The notes under the pieces were generated by a model. It had not been told where the DNA came from, searched no databases, and saw nothing but the letters and a program-made list of their open reading frames with translations. This document shows, piece after piece, positions 45,759 to 54,680 of a DNA stretch of 64,000 bases. Source of the DNA: DASSQJ01 sp963773655. GTDB lineage: Bacteria; Actinomycetota; Actinomycetes; Actinomycetales; Dermatophilaceae. Each line of letters starts with the position of its first letter. Position 1 is the stretch's first letter. A program made the position numbers and the translations under genes. The DNA lies in NCBI GenBank assembly GCA_963773655.1, contig CAVZBX010000001.1, positions 1,550,001-1,614,000 of the forward strand, read 5' to 3'.

Positions 45759-46154
45759 TTAGACGCGGGCGGCGCGGCGATTGTTGAGGCGCCGAAGGAG
45801 GGCGACGTTCACCAGCGCCGCGGCGACGAGCGCCAGGATCCCGGTGGCCTCGCTCGTGATCGCAAGCCAGGGCGCGAGTTCGCCGGTCGTGGAGGTGACA
45901 CAGTCACCGGTCGGCGTGCACGAGCCCGACCCGGTGCTGCTCGACGGGTTGGCTCCAGGAACCATCGCGAGGAGACCGTAGGCGACGTAGTGGGCCGGCA
46001 CCGCCAGGACGCTCGACGGGAGTGACAGGAACGCCGCGAGCAGGATCACGGGTGCAGAGCCCGCGGTGAATCCTGCGATCCCGAGAACGGCGACCATCAG
46101 AACATAGACTGACTCGGCCGAAGTCAGGCGCAGGCTCCTGACCGGCGTAGTCAC
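45759..46154 (-). CDS. Small membrane protein of unknown function
   Basis: 131 residues with four hydrophobic stretches (VYVLMVAVLGIAGFTAG, PVILLAAFLSLPSSVLAVPAHYVAYGLLAMV, and a last one near ILALVAAALVNVALL) and an extracytoplasmic Ser/Thr/Cys-rich loop SSSTGSGSCTPTGDCVTSTTG whose two Cys may pair. No family recognised. GTG start without a clear ribosome site. The 289 bp up to the PucR gene hold nothing recognisable. Confidence 0.72.
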   Translation of the reverse strand: MTTPVRSLRLTSAESVYVLMVAVLGIAGFTAGSAPVILLAAFLSLPSSVLAVPAHYVAYGLLAMVPGANPSSSTGSGSCTPTGDCVTSTTGELAPWLAITSEATGILALVAAALVNVALLRRLNNRRAARV

Positions 46155-46443
46155 GAGCTCATCATGGCCCCGGGGGCCCAAGTTCCGGCCTCGCACGACG
46201 CCTGTGACCCGTCGGGCCGCGCGGGTACGCGGCGGAGAGATGCACCGACGTCCTGACGTCGCTGTAAGCCGGCACGTCTTGTGCTGCGCCTCGCGGCGTA
46301 GTGACGGACCTTCCCTCAACCTTGCGCAGGGCACGCGACCGCCCCCGACGTCATCGCTGAATTGCCCGTCGCGGGGCGCGAAGAGGCCCGTCACGGGAGG
46401 GGGAATGGCCTCTGGCGCGAGGGTTCCGGGGCAACGGCCTGGT

Positions 46444-47640
46444 TCAGTCGCTTGGGCCCTGCAGTGCCAGGAGGAGGGCGAAGCGGGCGTGAGGGTCCTC
46501 CAGCGCTGCGCCGAACAGCCTGCGGAGCTCGGCCATCCGGTAGCTCACCGTCTGGGGGTGGACCCCGAGGTCGCTCGACGTTGCCACGCGGTCACCGTGG
46601 TGAGCCAGCCACGAGCACAAGGTGGCGGCCATGACTGGGCGGCGGGCGGCGGCCACCTGCTCGAGCGGCGCGAGAACCTGGCTGCGCAGGTCGGCGAGCA
46701 GCCGCCGGTCGGCGTGGACGACCAGTGTCGCGAGGTGCTCCGCGGCCGCGACGAGGCCGTCCCCATGGAGCACCCCCTCGTCGACCAGGGTCGCGATGGC
46801 GCGGGCGTGAGCCAAAGAGATCGGCGCCTCCTCGGGCGGGCGCACCGTGCCGACCGACACGGTGACCCCGGTGGGCCCCAGCCGCGCCCGGCCACGCCGG
46901 GCGCGCAGCACGAAGTCGGGCACGAGGGCGCGCACCTCGTCCTCGGAGGAGGCGAACAGGACCTCGGTGTGCGGCACCGCCGGCTCGCGCGACGCCGCGA
47001 CGTCCCCGGGCGGTCGCCAGATCGCGACGGCGAGGCGTTCCGGTAGCGGCCAGCCCGCGTCGGCGGCGAGGTCGCTGACCCGCGGCGCCGAGGTCGCCGC
47101 CTCCCCGTCGAGGATCGCCTGTGCGAGCTGACGGCGAGCCAGGTCACGGTGGCCCGCGCGACGCACCTGCGCCCGAGCGAACCCCAGGGCGCTGGCCGCT
47201 GACAGCTCGTCGACGTAGGCGAAGATCGCCTCCGCCAGCCGGATCACCTGGTCGGTGGGAACATGCGCCGCGACGGCGGCCTCGGAGAAGTGCACCCAGG
47301 CGCCGCGGGCGCCGACCCGGTATGCCGTGAGCAGCGTCTCGAGGGACCGTCCGTGGTGGTCCTCTCGCGCCCCGAAGGAGCCGTAGAGCTCGGCGATCGC
47401 GGGGTCGAGGGCGTCGACCTCCTGTCCGAGGAGGTTGAGGAAACGCTCCAAGGCCTTCACGATCCCGCGACGCAGGTCGACCCCGTACGGGCCGGCGAGG
47501 TCCTTCCCCATGCTCGGCAGCACCTGGTCGATGTGCTCGAGAGTGTCCTCCACCAGGGCCGGGAGGGTGGGCCGCAGCGCCGACGCGATCGACGGGTCGA
47601 TCGCCGCCCACGGACGGCCACTTCGCTCATTTGTCACCAC
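46444..47640 (-). CDS. PucR-family transcriptional regulator
   Basis: 398 residues. The C-terminal helix-turn-helix reads TLCSWLAHHGDRVATSSDLGVHPQTVSYRMAELRRLFG, the PucR_HTH30 pattern; the middle is GGDEF-like as in CdaR/PucR regulators and the N-terminus is helical. It diverges from the nitronate monooxygenase gene and probably controls it. The GTG at 47640 stands 7 nt after TACGTT; the frame stays open far upstream but that part is the antisense of the neighbour. Confidence 0.88.
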   Translation of the reverse strand: MVTNERSGRPWAAIDPSIASALRPTLPALVEDTLEHIDQVLPSMGKDLAGPYGVDLRRGIVKALERFLNLLGQEVDALDPAIAELYGSFGAREDHHGRSLETLLTAYRVGARGAWVHFSEAAVAAHVPTDQVIRLAEAIFAYVDELSAASALGFARAQVRRAGHRDLARRQLAQAILDGEAATSAPRVSDLAADAGWPLPERLAVAIWRPPGDVAASREPAVPHTEVLFASSEDEVRALVPDFVLRARRGRARLGPTGVTVSVGTVRPPEEAPISLAHARAIATLVDEGVLHGDGLVAAAEHLATLVVHADRRLLADLRSQVLAPLEQVAAARRPVMAATLCSWLAHHGDRVATSSDLGVHPQTVSYRMAELRRLFGAALEDPHARFALLLALQGPSD

Positions 47641-47647
47641 GTGCCAA

Positions 47648-47653
47648 AACGTA
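47648..47653 (-). promoter_or_regulatory. -10 box of the PucR gene (leaderless)
   Basis: TACGTT on the minus strand, 7 nt before the GTG. Confidence 0.5.
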
Positions 47654-47745
47654 CGCCCTAAGTGCCCTCGACCGGCCCTATTCCCAGCGGCGCCTGCGCC
47701 CGAGGATGGAGAGGACCTCATCTCTCCGAGAGAGAGCCGCCCGTC

Positions 47746-49272
47746 ATGACCGCCACGCCCCTGTCCACCACCACAGCGCCGACCGAGATCTCGTCGGTGA
47801 CCCGGGACGCGAGGTGGCGTGGGGCGGCGCCCCGTGTCATCCAGGGCGGGATGGGGGTGGCCGTCTCCGGGTGGCCGCTGGCCCGCGCCGTTGCCTCGTT
47901 GGGCCAGCTCGGGGTGGTCTCGGGCACGGCGCTGGACGTCGTCTGCGCCCGCCGGCTCCAGGACGGTGACACCGGTGGGCACGTTCGGCGCGCGCTGGCC
48001 GCCTTCCCGGTGCCCCGGGTCGCCGAGTGGATCCTCGCCGCCTACTTCGTCGAGGGCGGGATCGCGCCGGGAGAGGCGTACCGCCCCGTGCCTCGGCACA
48101 CCGTCGCCTCCGGTGAGAAGCTGCTCGAGCTCACCGCCGCCGCCAACTTCGTCGAGGTCTTCCTGGCCAAGGAGGGCCATGAGGGGCTGGTCGGCGTCAA
48201 CTACCTGCACAAGATCGACCTGCCCCTGCCGGCCGCCTGTTTCGGTGCCCTGCTCGCCGGGGTGGACGTCGTCCTCGTCGGCGCGGGCAACCCCGCCGAC
48301 ATCCCCGCCCTCGTGCGCGGGTTGGCCACCGGGGAGGACGTCCGCCTCCCCATCAAGGTCATGGGGAGCAAGGTCGAAGATGGGCCGACCGAAGTGCTGT
48401 TCCGCCCCCGTTCGGTGGTCCCCGGGGTCGCCGCGCTGCCCGTCCCGCTCGTGCTGGCGATCATCGCCTCCAACGACCTCGCGAACATCCTGGTCGCTGA
48501 CCCGGCCACGCGCCCTGACGGTTTCGTGGTCGAGGGCCACACCGCCGGCGGTCACAACGCCCCACCTCGCGGGCCCCGGGCCCTGGACGGCTTGGGCCAG
48601 CCGGTCTACGGAGAGCGCGACGAGGTCGACATCGCCTCGGTCGTCGCCCTCGGGCTGCCGGTGTGGGTGGCAGGCGGGCGGGCCACACCCGGCGGGCTGC
48701 GAGCCGCCCTCGCCTCGGGTGCGGCGGGCATCCAGGCCGGAACCGTGTTCGCCTACAGCGACGAGTCCGGCTTCGCCGATGACATCAAGGCCCGGGTCCG
48801 CGAGGGCGCGCTCCGCGGAGACCTCCTCGTCCGGGCCGACTGGCGGGTCTCGCCCACGGGCTTCCCCTTCCGCGTGGCCGAGCTTCCCGGGACACTGACC
48901 GACCCGGAGGTCGCGGCCGCACGACAACCCGTGTGCGACCTCGGCGTGCTCCGGTCGGCATACCGGCGCCCGGACGGCGGGGTGGACTTCCGCTGCCCCG
49001 CCGAGCCCCAGAAGGCCTACCTGCGCAAGGGTGGCCGGGAGGCGAACCGCGAGGGCCGGGTCTGCCTGTGCAACGCGCTTCTCGCCGGGGCCGGCCTGCC
49101 GCAGCGCCGGCCCAAGGGCGCCGTCGAGCCGGCCCTGGTCACCGCCGGTGGGGACCTCGCCCCGGTCGTGACCATGCTCGGTCGGCGACGCGCCGGCGCC
49201 ACCGGGTACACCGCGGCCGAGGTCGTCGCCCACTTGCTCACCGGCGCAGAACCCGAGGCGCCCACCGGGTGA
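47746..49272 (+). CDS. Nitronate monooxygenase (2-nitropropane dioxygenase-like) flavoprotein
   Basis: 508 residues with a TIM-barrel FMN-binding core: RVIQGGMGVAVSGWPLARAVASLGQLGVVSGTAL at the start, VVEGHTAGGHNAPPRG near residue 265 and LPVWVAGGRATPGGLRAALASGAAGIQAGT near 305. Oxidises nitronates in known members; the long C-terminal extension with Cys pairs (DFRCPAEPQ, RVCLCNALL) is typical of the actinobacterial subgroup and its role is unclear. ATG start. Confidence 0.87.
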   Translation: MTATPLSTTTAPTEISSVTRDARWRGAAPRVIQGGMGVAVSGWPLARAVASLGQLGVVSGTALDVVCARRLQDGDTGGHVRRALAAFPVPRVAEWILAAYFVEGGIAPGEAYRPVPRHTVASGEKLLELTAAANFVEVFLAKEGHEGLVGVNYLHKIDLPLPAACFGALLAGVDVVLVGAGNPADIPALVRGLATGEDVRLPIKVMGSKVEDGPTEVLFRPRSVVPGVAALPVPLVLAIIASNDLANILVADPATRPDGFVVEGHTAGGHNAPPRGPRALDGLGQPVYGERDEVDIASVVALGLPVWVAGGRATPGGLRAALASGAAGIQAGTVFAYSDESGFADDIKARVREGALRGDLLVRADWRVSPTGFPFRVAELPGTLTDPEVAAARQPVCDLGVLRSAYRRPDGGVDFRCPAEPQKAYLRKGGREANREGRVCLCNALLAGAGLPQRRPKGAVEPALVTAGGDLAPVVTMLGRRRAGATGYTAAEVVAHLLTGAEPEAPTG

Positions 49273-49758
49273 CCGACCGAGACCCCCAACCCCGCCCACC
49301 GCCCACGGAGCGGGACCTGCACCCGCCGAGGGCTGGCCACGACGGCATAGCGAGGTCGGTCCCCGCGCACACGTCGAAGCCCGGCCCGTCCAGCAGGACG
49401 TGGGTGGCCGGTCCGCTCGGCCAGCTCGGGTGGGCCGCATCGCCGAAAGCGGGCGGATAGACGCGAATCCACCGAGCATGTACTCGGCGGTGGCTGCTAC
49501 CGCCCCAGTTGATGTCCTGGAGTCGGCGTGTTGGCGAGCCAGCAGAATCCATCGCCGACCTCCATGAGGCCCTGGCACGCCACTTGCCGCCGTCCTGACC
49601 AGAGGCCACGGAAGGTGGGAACAGAATCCGAGCTATCGGTTTGCCCGCATCAACACCGGCCCTCGGCTGGACCTGTCGTCCGTCGTCGAGTTCCGGTCAC
49701 CCTCGGAGGGTCCGGTCTCTCCACTAGACTCCCGGTCCACGATCGGGAAGGAGCCGCG
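49273..49758. other. Intergenic stretch without a recognisable gene
   Basis: No reading frame here resembles a known protein. Near the end TAGACT at 49725-49730 is a probable -10 box for the LLM gene, giving a leader of roughly 25 nt that holds GGAAGGAG. Confidence 0.55.
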
Positions 49759-50664
49759 GTGCTCGGGTTCGAGATCGGGATCGTCATGCCCCTCGCGCAG
49801 TTCGGCCCGGAACGGACGACCGCGCGCTGGACCGACATCCGGGCGATGGCACAGCGTGCCGAGGCCATCGGCTTCGACGCGATCTGGACGCCCGACGAGC
49901 TCCTGTGGCGCGCCCAGCACCGCCCTCCGCAGGGCGTGTGGGACGGCGTCTCGATGGCGGGCGCCGTGGCGGCCGTGACGTCCACGGCGAAGGTCGGCAC
50001 CTTGGTGCTGTCGGCGCTGCACCGCAACCCCGGGATCATCGCGAAGACAGCCGAAACGCTCGACGAGATCAGCGGCGGGCGGTTCGTGTTCGGTCTCGGG
50101 GCGGGACACGAGTGGCCCGGCCAGGCGCGCGCGTTCGGGCTGCCCGAGGACCGCATCTTCGCCCGGTTCGACGAGGCGCTCGAGATCATCGTCCCGCTCA
50201 TCCGCCAAGGCCGCGCGGACTTCGAGGGGGCGTTCCACGCCGCCCGGGACCTCCCGCAGGCACCGCGCGGACCGCGACCCGGCGCCATCCCGCTGCTCAT
50301 CGGCGGCAACGGGCCGAAGGGTCAGCGGTACGCGGTTCGCCATGCTGACGTCTGGAGCGGCTACGTCGAGGAGCGGGCGGAGGTCGACGAGATCGCTCCG
50401 CGGATCGCGTCGCTGGAGGCCATCTGCGGCGAGGAGGGCCGCGATCCCGCGTCGATCGGCCGGTCGATCGGCGTGCTCGTGAACCCGTTCCTGCGGGCCG
50501 GCGAGCGACCGGACGTCGTGTCCGGCAGCCCCGCCGAGATCGCCCGGACGCTCCGTACGTTCCACGAGGTCGGGTACACGCAGGTGGAGCTGATGTTCGG
50601 CCCCGGGACGATCGAGGCGCTCGAGGCGCTGGCGCCCGTCGTCGAGCTGGTCCGGGCCGACTGA
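49759..50664 (+). CDS. LLM-class (luciferase-like, probably F420-dependent) oxidoreductase
   Basis: 301 residues, TIM barrel. Motifs: GFDAIWTPDELLWR near residue 37, TSTAKVGTLVLSALHRNPGIIAKTAETLDEISGGRFVFGLGAGHEW near 75 to 120, and PLLIGGNGPKGQRYAVRHADVW near 180. The substrate is unknown; F420 use is inferred from the actinobacterial setting. GGAAGGAG lies 6 nt before the GTG. Confidence 0.9.
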   Translation: MLGFEIGIVMPLAQFGPERTTARWTDIRAMAQRAEAIGFDAIWTPDELLWRAQHRPPQGVWDGVSMAGAVAAVTSTAKVGTLVLSALHRNPGIIAKTAETLDEISGGRFVFGLGAGHEWPGQARAFGLPEDRIFARFDEALEIIVPLIRQGRADFEGAFHAARDLPQAPRGPRPGAIPLLIGGNGPKGQRYAVRHADVWSGYVEERAEVDEIAPRIASLEAICGEEGRDPASIGRSIGVLVNPFLRAGERPDVVSGSPAEIARTLRTFHEVGYTQVELMFGPGTIEALEALAPVVELVRAD

Positions 50665-50671
50665 TTCGCGG

Positions 50672-50743
50672 TTCTCCGCCATCCGCCGGCTGTTCAGGCA
50701 GACGATCACCCTCACGCCGGGCGCGTACCGCCGATACGCCGCG
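50672..50743 (+). pseudogene. Remnant of an AraC-family C-terminus
   Basis: Directly after the LLM stop, 24 codons read FSAIRRLFRQTITLTPGAYRRY, like the last helix of AraC regulators (RxFRxxxGxTPxxYR). No start or upstream helix-turn-helix precedes it. The remaining gap to 51058 holds nothing else recognisable. Confidence 0.45.
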
Positions 50744-51058
50744 ATCGTCGCAACCAAGCACGGGCCATCCGCTCAGGGCGAGCGGTCGCGTAAACCTGAC
50801 GCAGCTCCGGCGTGGGTCCCGAGTCCCAGCCTCGGCCTCCAAGCTGACGGACAGACGACACAAGACTCGTCGGCGGGAACCAGCGCGCACCACTACCCAA
50901 GGTAGGCCCTCAGAAGCGGCAGTGGTTGTGCTCCTTCGACCGGACGGGCACGCCTGCCCAGCAGCGCCACGGCCTACGGGGCTGCGGACGACGTAGGTCG
51001 ACTGGCGGCGGATAGAGCTACGTCGGAGCTTGCCCTCTGATGCCATCCGATCGACATG

Positions 51059-51079
51059 GCATAACGCGACGCGTTATGC
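51059..51079. promoter_or_regulatory. 21-bp palindromic operator of the HigBA module
   Basis: GCATAACGCG-A-CGCGTTATGC: ten-base perfect arms. The right arm overlaps the TATGCT -10 box (51075-51080), which stands 6 nt before the higB GTG. Confidence 0.75.
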
Positions 51080-51086
51080 TCGCAGG

Positions 51087-51368
51087 GTGATCAGGTCGTT
51101 CGGCAACGCCATGACCGAACGGCTCTGGTCACGAAAACGCACCAAGAAGCTCGACCCACGGATCGAACGGACCGCCCTACGAAAGCTCACCATCTTGGAC
51201 GCCGCCGAGACCCTCGAGGACCTACGAGTCCCACCCGGCAACCGGCTCGAAGCCCTGCGCGGTGACCGCGCCGGACAGCACAGCATCCGGATCAACCAGC
51301 AGTGGCGGATCTGCTTCACCTGGACACCCGCCGGCCCCGAGAACGTCGAGATCGTCGACTACCACTAG
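51087..51368 (+). CDS. higB: HigB-like (RelE-superfamily) toxin
   Basis: 93 residues: IRSFGNAMTERLW...KKLDPRIERTALRKLTILDAAETLEDLRVPPGNRLEALRGDRAGQHSIRINQQWRICF matches HigB mRNA interferases that cut at the ribosome. Toxin precedes antitoxin, the order typical of hig modules. GTG start with a -10 box 6 nt upstream, so leaderless. Confidence 0.92.
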   Translation: MIRSFGNAMTERLWSRKRTKKLDPRIERTALRKLTILDAAETLEDLRVPPGNRLEALRGDRAGQHSIRINQQWRICFTWTPAGPENVEIVDYH

Positions 51369-51386
51369 CCCAAAGGAGGAACACCG

Positions 51387-51680
51387 ATGGCGACCATCAC
51401 ACCCATCCACCCCGGGGAGGTCCTCCTCGAGGACTTCCTGACCCCGCTGGAGGTCACCCAGCACCATCTCGCCGTCTCCATCGGCGTCCCGCCGCGCCGC
51501 ATCAACGAGATCGTCCACGGCAAGCGCCGGATCACCGCCGACACCGCGCTGCGCCTGGCCCGCTACTTCGGCACCACCGACCGGTTCTGGCTCAACCTGC
51601 AGACCCGCTACGACCTCGAGATCGAGAAGGACCACCTCGGCGCCACCCTTCAGCAGATCCACCCCCTGCAGAGCGCCTGA
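51387..51680 (+). CDS. higA: HigA-like antitoxin (XRE-type helix-turn-helix)
   Basis: 97 residues with IHPGEVLLEDFLTPLEVTQHHLAVSIGVPPRRINEIVHGKRRITADTALRLARYFGTTDRFWLNLQTRYDLE, the hallmark of HigA. It should neutralise HigB and repress the operon through the upstream palindrome. AAAGGAGG lies 9 nt before the ATG, 18 bp after the higB stop. Confidence 0.94.
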   Translation: MATITPIHPGEVLLEDFLTPLEVTQHHLAVSIGVPPRRINEIVHGKRRITADTALRLARYFGTTDRFWLNLQTRYDLEIEKDHLGATLQQIHPLQSA

Positions 51681-51693
51681 GCCACCGCGCGCT

Positions 51694-51711
51694 ACGCGGC
51701 GGAATGCCGCG
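51694..51711. repeat. Short dispersed palindrome after higA
   Basis: ACGCGGCGGAATGCCGCG, nested in a wider stem (CACCGCG/CGCGGTG). One base differs from the copy at 55962-55979. It starts 14 bp past the higA stop and may act as a terminator. Confidence 0.5.
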
Positions 51712-51808
51712 GTGCGCACGCACGGCTTGAGCTGGCGCTTCCGGCGTTCGCGCACCGGCCCTGCCGTCGCCTTGACGGGCGAGCGGTGGGACATCTGTGA
51801 GGCGTCGA

Positions 51809-51814
51809 TAGCCT
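51809..51814 (+). promoter_or_regulatory. -10 box of the membrane-protein gene (leaderless)
   Basis: TAGCCT, 7 nt before the ATG. Confidence 0.5.
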
Positions 51815-51821
51815 TGGGCCC

Positions 51822-52304
51822 ATGGCACGCCGCACGGTAGCGGCGATCGCACTTGCCTGGCTGGTCACGATCGCCATCGACTTCGTGATCTTCGGTGGCC
51901 TGTTCGCCGGCGTGCTGGAGGGCGCCGATGACCCCGCCGTGCTCGCGCCGGAACAGCTGTTCATCCGGATTCCCGCCGGGTACGCGTCGTTCCTCCTGGA
52001 GGTCGTGCTCCTGCACTGGCTGCTGAAGGCGAGCCGGCGACCCGGGATCAAGGGTGGGCTCGTCGCCGGCCTCGTGGCCGGGCTCGTGTTCGCCACCGCC
52101 GTGGCGCTCGGCGTGTGGTCCTTCTCGACCGTGCCGGTCAGTGCGTTGGGGCTGTGGTGGCTCACGCTCCTCCTGCAGTTCGCGGGCGCCGGCGTGGTGC
52201 TCGGTGCCGCGAACACTCCTCGGTGGCCGCTGGTCCGCACCTGGTCGATCTGGAGCGCAGTGGTCCTAGTCGTCGCCGGGGTCGTGCTGCAGAACGTCGG
52301 GTGA
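51822..52304 (+). CDS. Four-helix membrane protein of unknown function
   Basis: 160 residues with four hydrophobic segments (TVAAIALAWLVTIAIDFVIFGGLFA, SFLLEVVLLHWLL, GLVAGLVAGLVFATAVALGV and LLLQFAGAGVVLGAA) plus a last C-terminal helix. No family assigned. It ends about 40 bp before the IS110 copy, which seems not to have broken it. Confidence 0.75.
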   Translation: MARRTVAAIALAWLVTIAIDFVIFGGLFAGVLEGADDPAVLAPEQLFIRIPAGYASFLLEVVLLHWLLKASRRPGIKGGLVAGLVAGLVFATAVALGVWSFSTVPVSALGLWWLTLLLQFAGAGVVLGAANTPRWPLVRTWSIWSAVVLVVAGVVLQNVG

Positions 52305-52356
52305 ACAGCCGAGGTCGCGCGTCCCCGGTTGTCGGTCGACACGCGGCTACTTGACG

Positions 52357-52575
52357 ATTGTCGGTAGGGCCGGTGTCTGGCCAGACTCGGTCCAGGTGCT
52401 CGGTTGGAGGCTCTCTTCGCGGCTGCCCACCAGGTCGATCGGTGTGGCTCTCAACCGGTCTGCTCTCCGGCCGGGTGCCGTTGCTGGTGCGTGGCTCCAG
52501 AGGGGTCTGCCCTGCTCTCAGTAGCACTGCCCGCCCGGCGTCAAGCAACCGCAGCGACGGGAAGGAGCAGAGCTC
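52357..52575 (+). ncRNA. Candidate bridge-RNA region of the IS110 element
   Basis: IS110-group elements are known to encode a structured bridge RNA in the non-coding left end that pairs with donor and target DNA. This leader has the right place and length and several G/C-rich complementary stretches, but I could not assign its loops by eye. Confidence 0.35.
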
Positions 52576-53787
52576 ATGGCGAGAGTGTTCATCGGGGTCG
52601 ACCCGCACAAGCTGTCGGCGACGATCGAGGTGGTCGACCACCGCGAGAGGGTGCTGGCCACCAGACGGTTCGGCACCGACAAGGCCGGGTACGCGGCGAT
52701 GCGCCGGCACGTGGCGTCCTACCGGGAGCGGGTGTGGGCGGTCGAGGGCAGCAACGGCGCCGGCCGCCCGTTGGCGCAGCGGCTGCTGGCCGACGGGGAG
52801 CAGGTGGTGGACGTGCCGGCGAAGCTGTCGGCGCGGGCGCGGCTTCTGGACACCGGCCACAACCGCAAGACCGACGCCCACGACGCGCACGCCGTGGCGG
52901 TGGTCGCGGTCCGCAACCGGAGCCTTCGGGTGCTGGCGTACGACGCGGACCTGGAGGTGCTGCGGATGCTGGTCGACCGCCGGGACGAGTTGTCCCGGGT
53001 GAAGGTGCAGTGCATCAACAGGCTGCACCGACTGCTGTCGGAACTGCTTCCGGGACAGTCGAAGAAGGACCTGACCGCGTTGCAGGCCAAGACCATCTTG
53101 GCCTCGGCACGCCCGCGGGACCCGGTCCATAAGACCCTCAAACGGCTCGCGCTCGAGCAGCTGGCCGAGCTGGTACAGGTCGAGAAGAAGATCAAGGCTT
53201 CCAGCAAGGAGCTGAAGACCCTCGTGGTGGCCCGCGGCTCGCACCTGATGGACCTCACCGGGGTGGGACCCGTAGTCGCCGCGCGGATCCTGGCCGACGT
53301 CGGCGACGTCGCCCGGTTCACCGACCGCAACCGGTTCGCGTCCTGGACCGGAACCGCGCCCCTGGACGCGTCCTCCGGGGAGCAGATCCGCCACCGGCTC
53401 TCCCGCGCCGGGAACCGCAAGGCCAACCACGTCATCCACATCGCCGCGGTCAACCAGATCCGCGTCGAGGGTCCCGGCCGGGCCTACTACCGGCGCAAGC
53501 TCGCCGCCGGGAAGACACCGCTGGAGGCGATGCGCTGCCTGAAACGGCGGATCTCCGACGCCCTGTACCGCCAGCTCCGCGCCGACGCCGAAGCAGCCCG
53601 GCTCGACGGGGTAGACGCGGGCCCGGGAGGGCACTGCGGGGCGTCTCTCATATCCAGCGCGGCCGGCTCGCACCCGCCCACCGGCACTTCGGATCAGCCA
53701 CTCCCGGGACCCGCACCCACGACGCTACGCCCCACCGCAACGGCGCGGAAGACCAAGAGCGGAAGACCCCTCGAACCAGCCTCTTGA
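52576..53787 (+). CDS. IS110-family transposase (DEDD recombinase)
   Basis: 403 residues. The RuvC-like DEDD domain is seen as FIGVDPHK near residue 9, WAVEGSNGAGRPL near 57 and RKTDAHDAHAVAVVA near 97; the C-terminal transposase_20 domain has LTGVGPVVAARILADVGDVARF...FASWTGTAPLDASSG with its serine, then RHRLSRAGNRKANHVIH. It looks intact, so the element may still be active. Ribosome site GGAAGGAG precedes the ATG. The last 60 residues are low-complexity Pro/Thr-rich. Confidence 0.95.
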   Translation: MARVFIGVDPHKLSATIEVVDHRERVLATRRFGTDKAGYAAMRRHVASYRERVWAVEGSNGAGRPLAQRLLADGEQVVDVPAKLSARARLLDTGHNRKTDAHDAHAVAVVAVRNRSLRVLAYDADLEVLRMLVDRRDELSRVKVQCINRLHRLLSELLPGQSKKDLTALQAKTILASARPRDPVHKTLKRLALEQLAELVQVEKKIKASSKELKTLVVARGSHLMDLTGVGPVVAARILADVGDVARFTDRNRFASWTGTAPLDASSGEQIRHRLSRAGNRKANHVIHIAAVNQIRVEGPGRAYYRRKLAAGKTPLEAMRCLKRRISDALYRQLRADAEAARLDGVDAGPGGHCGASLISSAAGSHPPTGTSDQPLPGPAPTTLRPTATARKTKSGRPLEPAS

Positions 53788-53873
53788 CATTAGAGGGGTG
53801 CCTACTTGACGCTATCGAGTGGTGGCCTGCCATGCGGAGGCGTGCAGCGGCCCCCGAGGACATGTCGGTCTCA

Positions 53874-54680
53874 TCAGGAGGCGAGCAGCTCGTTGATCGC
53901 CTCGGCGACGACGTCGGGGTGGTCCTCGGGGGTGAAGTGCCTGCCACCGGGGATGCGCCGGACCTCCGTTCCGAGATCGGCGGCCAGACGTTCGCCGAAG
54001 CCGAGCTTCTGGAACGGGTCGGCCGCGCCCCAGACGACCCGCGCGGGCAGGTGGAGGTCGGGGAGCCGGTCGGCGATGGAGAGGGTGTCGCGTGCATCCA
54101 GGCTCGTCAGCTGAGCCATCAGCGAACGGGCCGCGCCGTTCGCGGCGTAGTGCTGCCAGTGCACCTCGAGGGACTCATCGGCCATGGCTTCGGTGTCGTG
54201 GCCACGCCGCATCGTCTGCGCGAGGGAGCGTCGCACGAGGGGGTTGGGAAGGTGGCTCAAGACGGGGGCCAGCCGCGCCGACGCCTTGGCACTCGGCACC
54301 GGCCAGGAGTCGTAGCAAACCGCGTTGGTGAGCACCAGCCCCGAGAACCGCTCGGGAGAGTTGACGGCGGCGATCTGCGCGACCCCGCCGCCGAGGTCGT
54401 GCCCGACCAGGACGGGTCTGTCCAGGTCCTGGGTGTCGAGCCAGGACAGCAAGCGGTCGGCCTGGGCGGCGACCGAGAGATCCAGCCCCGCCCCCTCGGG
54501 GATGCTGGAGCCGTATCCGGCCATCTCCCAGGCCAGGCTGTGACCCCGCACCAAGGGCATAACGTGCCGCCAGAGCTGGGCAGAGGCCGGGACGCCGTGG
54601 ACGAGCACGACAGGTCGTCCCGACCCGTGCTCAATCCAGCGCGTGGTCAACCCCTCGTTCGTTGAGACTCGGGTCTCCAT
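53874..54680 (-). CDS. Alpha/beta hydrolase (haloalkane dehalogenase/epoxide hydrolase-like)
   Basis: 268 residues. Oxyanion segment HGVPASAQLWR near residue 30, nucleophile elbow LVGHDLGGGVAQ near 93 with Asp as nucleophile (GHDLGG, not a serine), acid near WGAADPFQK and the His of GGRHFTPEDHP near 250. An Asp nucleophile points to dehalogenase or epoxide-hydrolase chemistry. GGAGG lies 5 nt before the ATG. Confidence 0.9.
   Translation of the reverse strand: METRVSTNEGLTTRWIEHGSGRPVVLVHGVPASAQLWRHVMPLVRGHSLAWEMAGYGSSIPEGAGLDLSVAAQADRLLSWLDTQDLDRPVLVGHDLGGGVAQIAAVNSPERFSGLVLTNAVCYDSWPVPSAKASARLAPVLSHLPNPLVRRSLAQTMRRGHDTEAMADESLEVHWQHYAANGAARSLMAQLTSLDARDTLSIADRLPDLHLPARVVWGAADPFQKLGFGERLAADLGTEVRRIPGGRHFTPEDHPDVVAEAINELLAS

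Larger units (their letters stand above)
52347..53811 (+). mobile_element. IS110-family insertion sequence
   Basis: The element carries one transposase gene, a 220-bp non-coding left end and a short right end, and is flanked by the 10-bp direct repeat CTACTTGACG. IS110 elements have no long terminal inverted repeats, consistent with what is seen. The right end contains CCTCTTGACATTAGAGGGGTGC. Exact ends are inferred from the direct repeat. Confidence 0.75.

Noticed and set aside
47641..49578. Upstream extension of the PucR frame to a 1044-residue protein
   Set aside because: The added part is antisense to the nitronate monooxygenase gene and has no family features; PucR proteins start near 47640.
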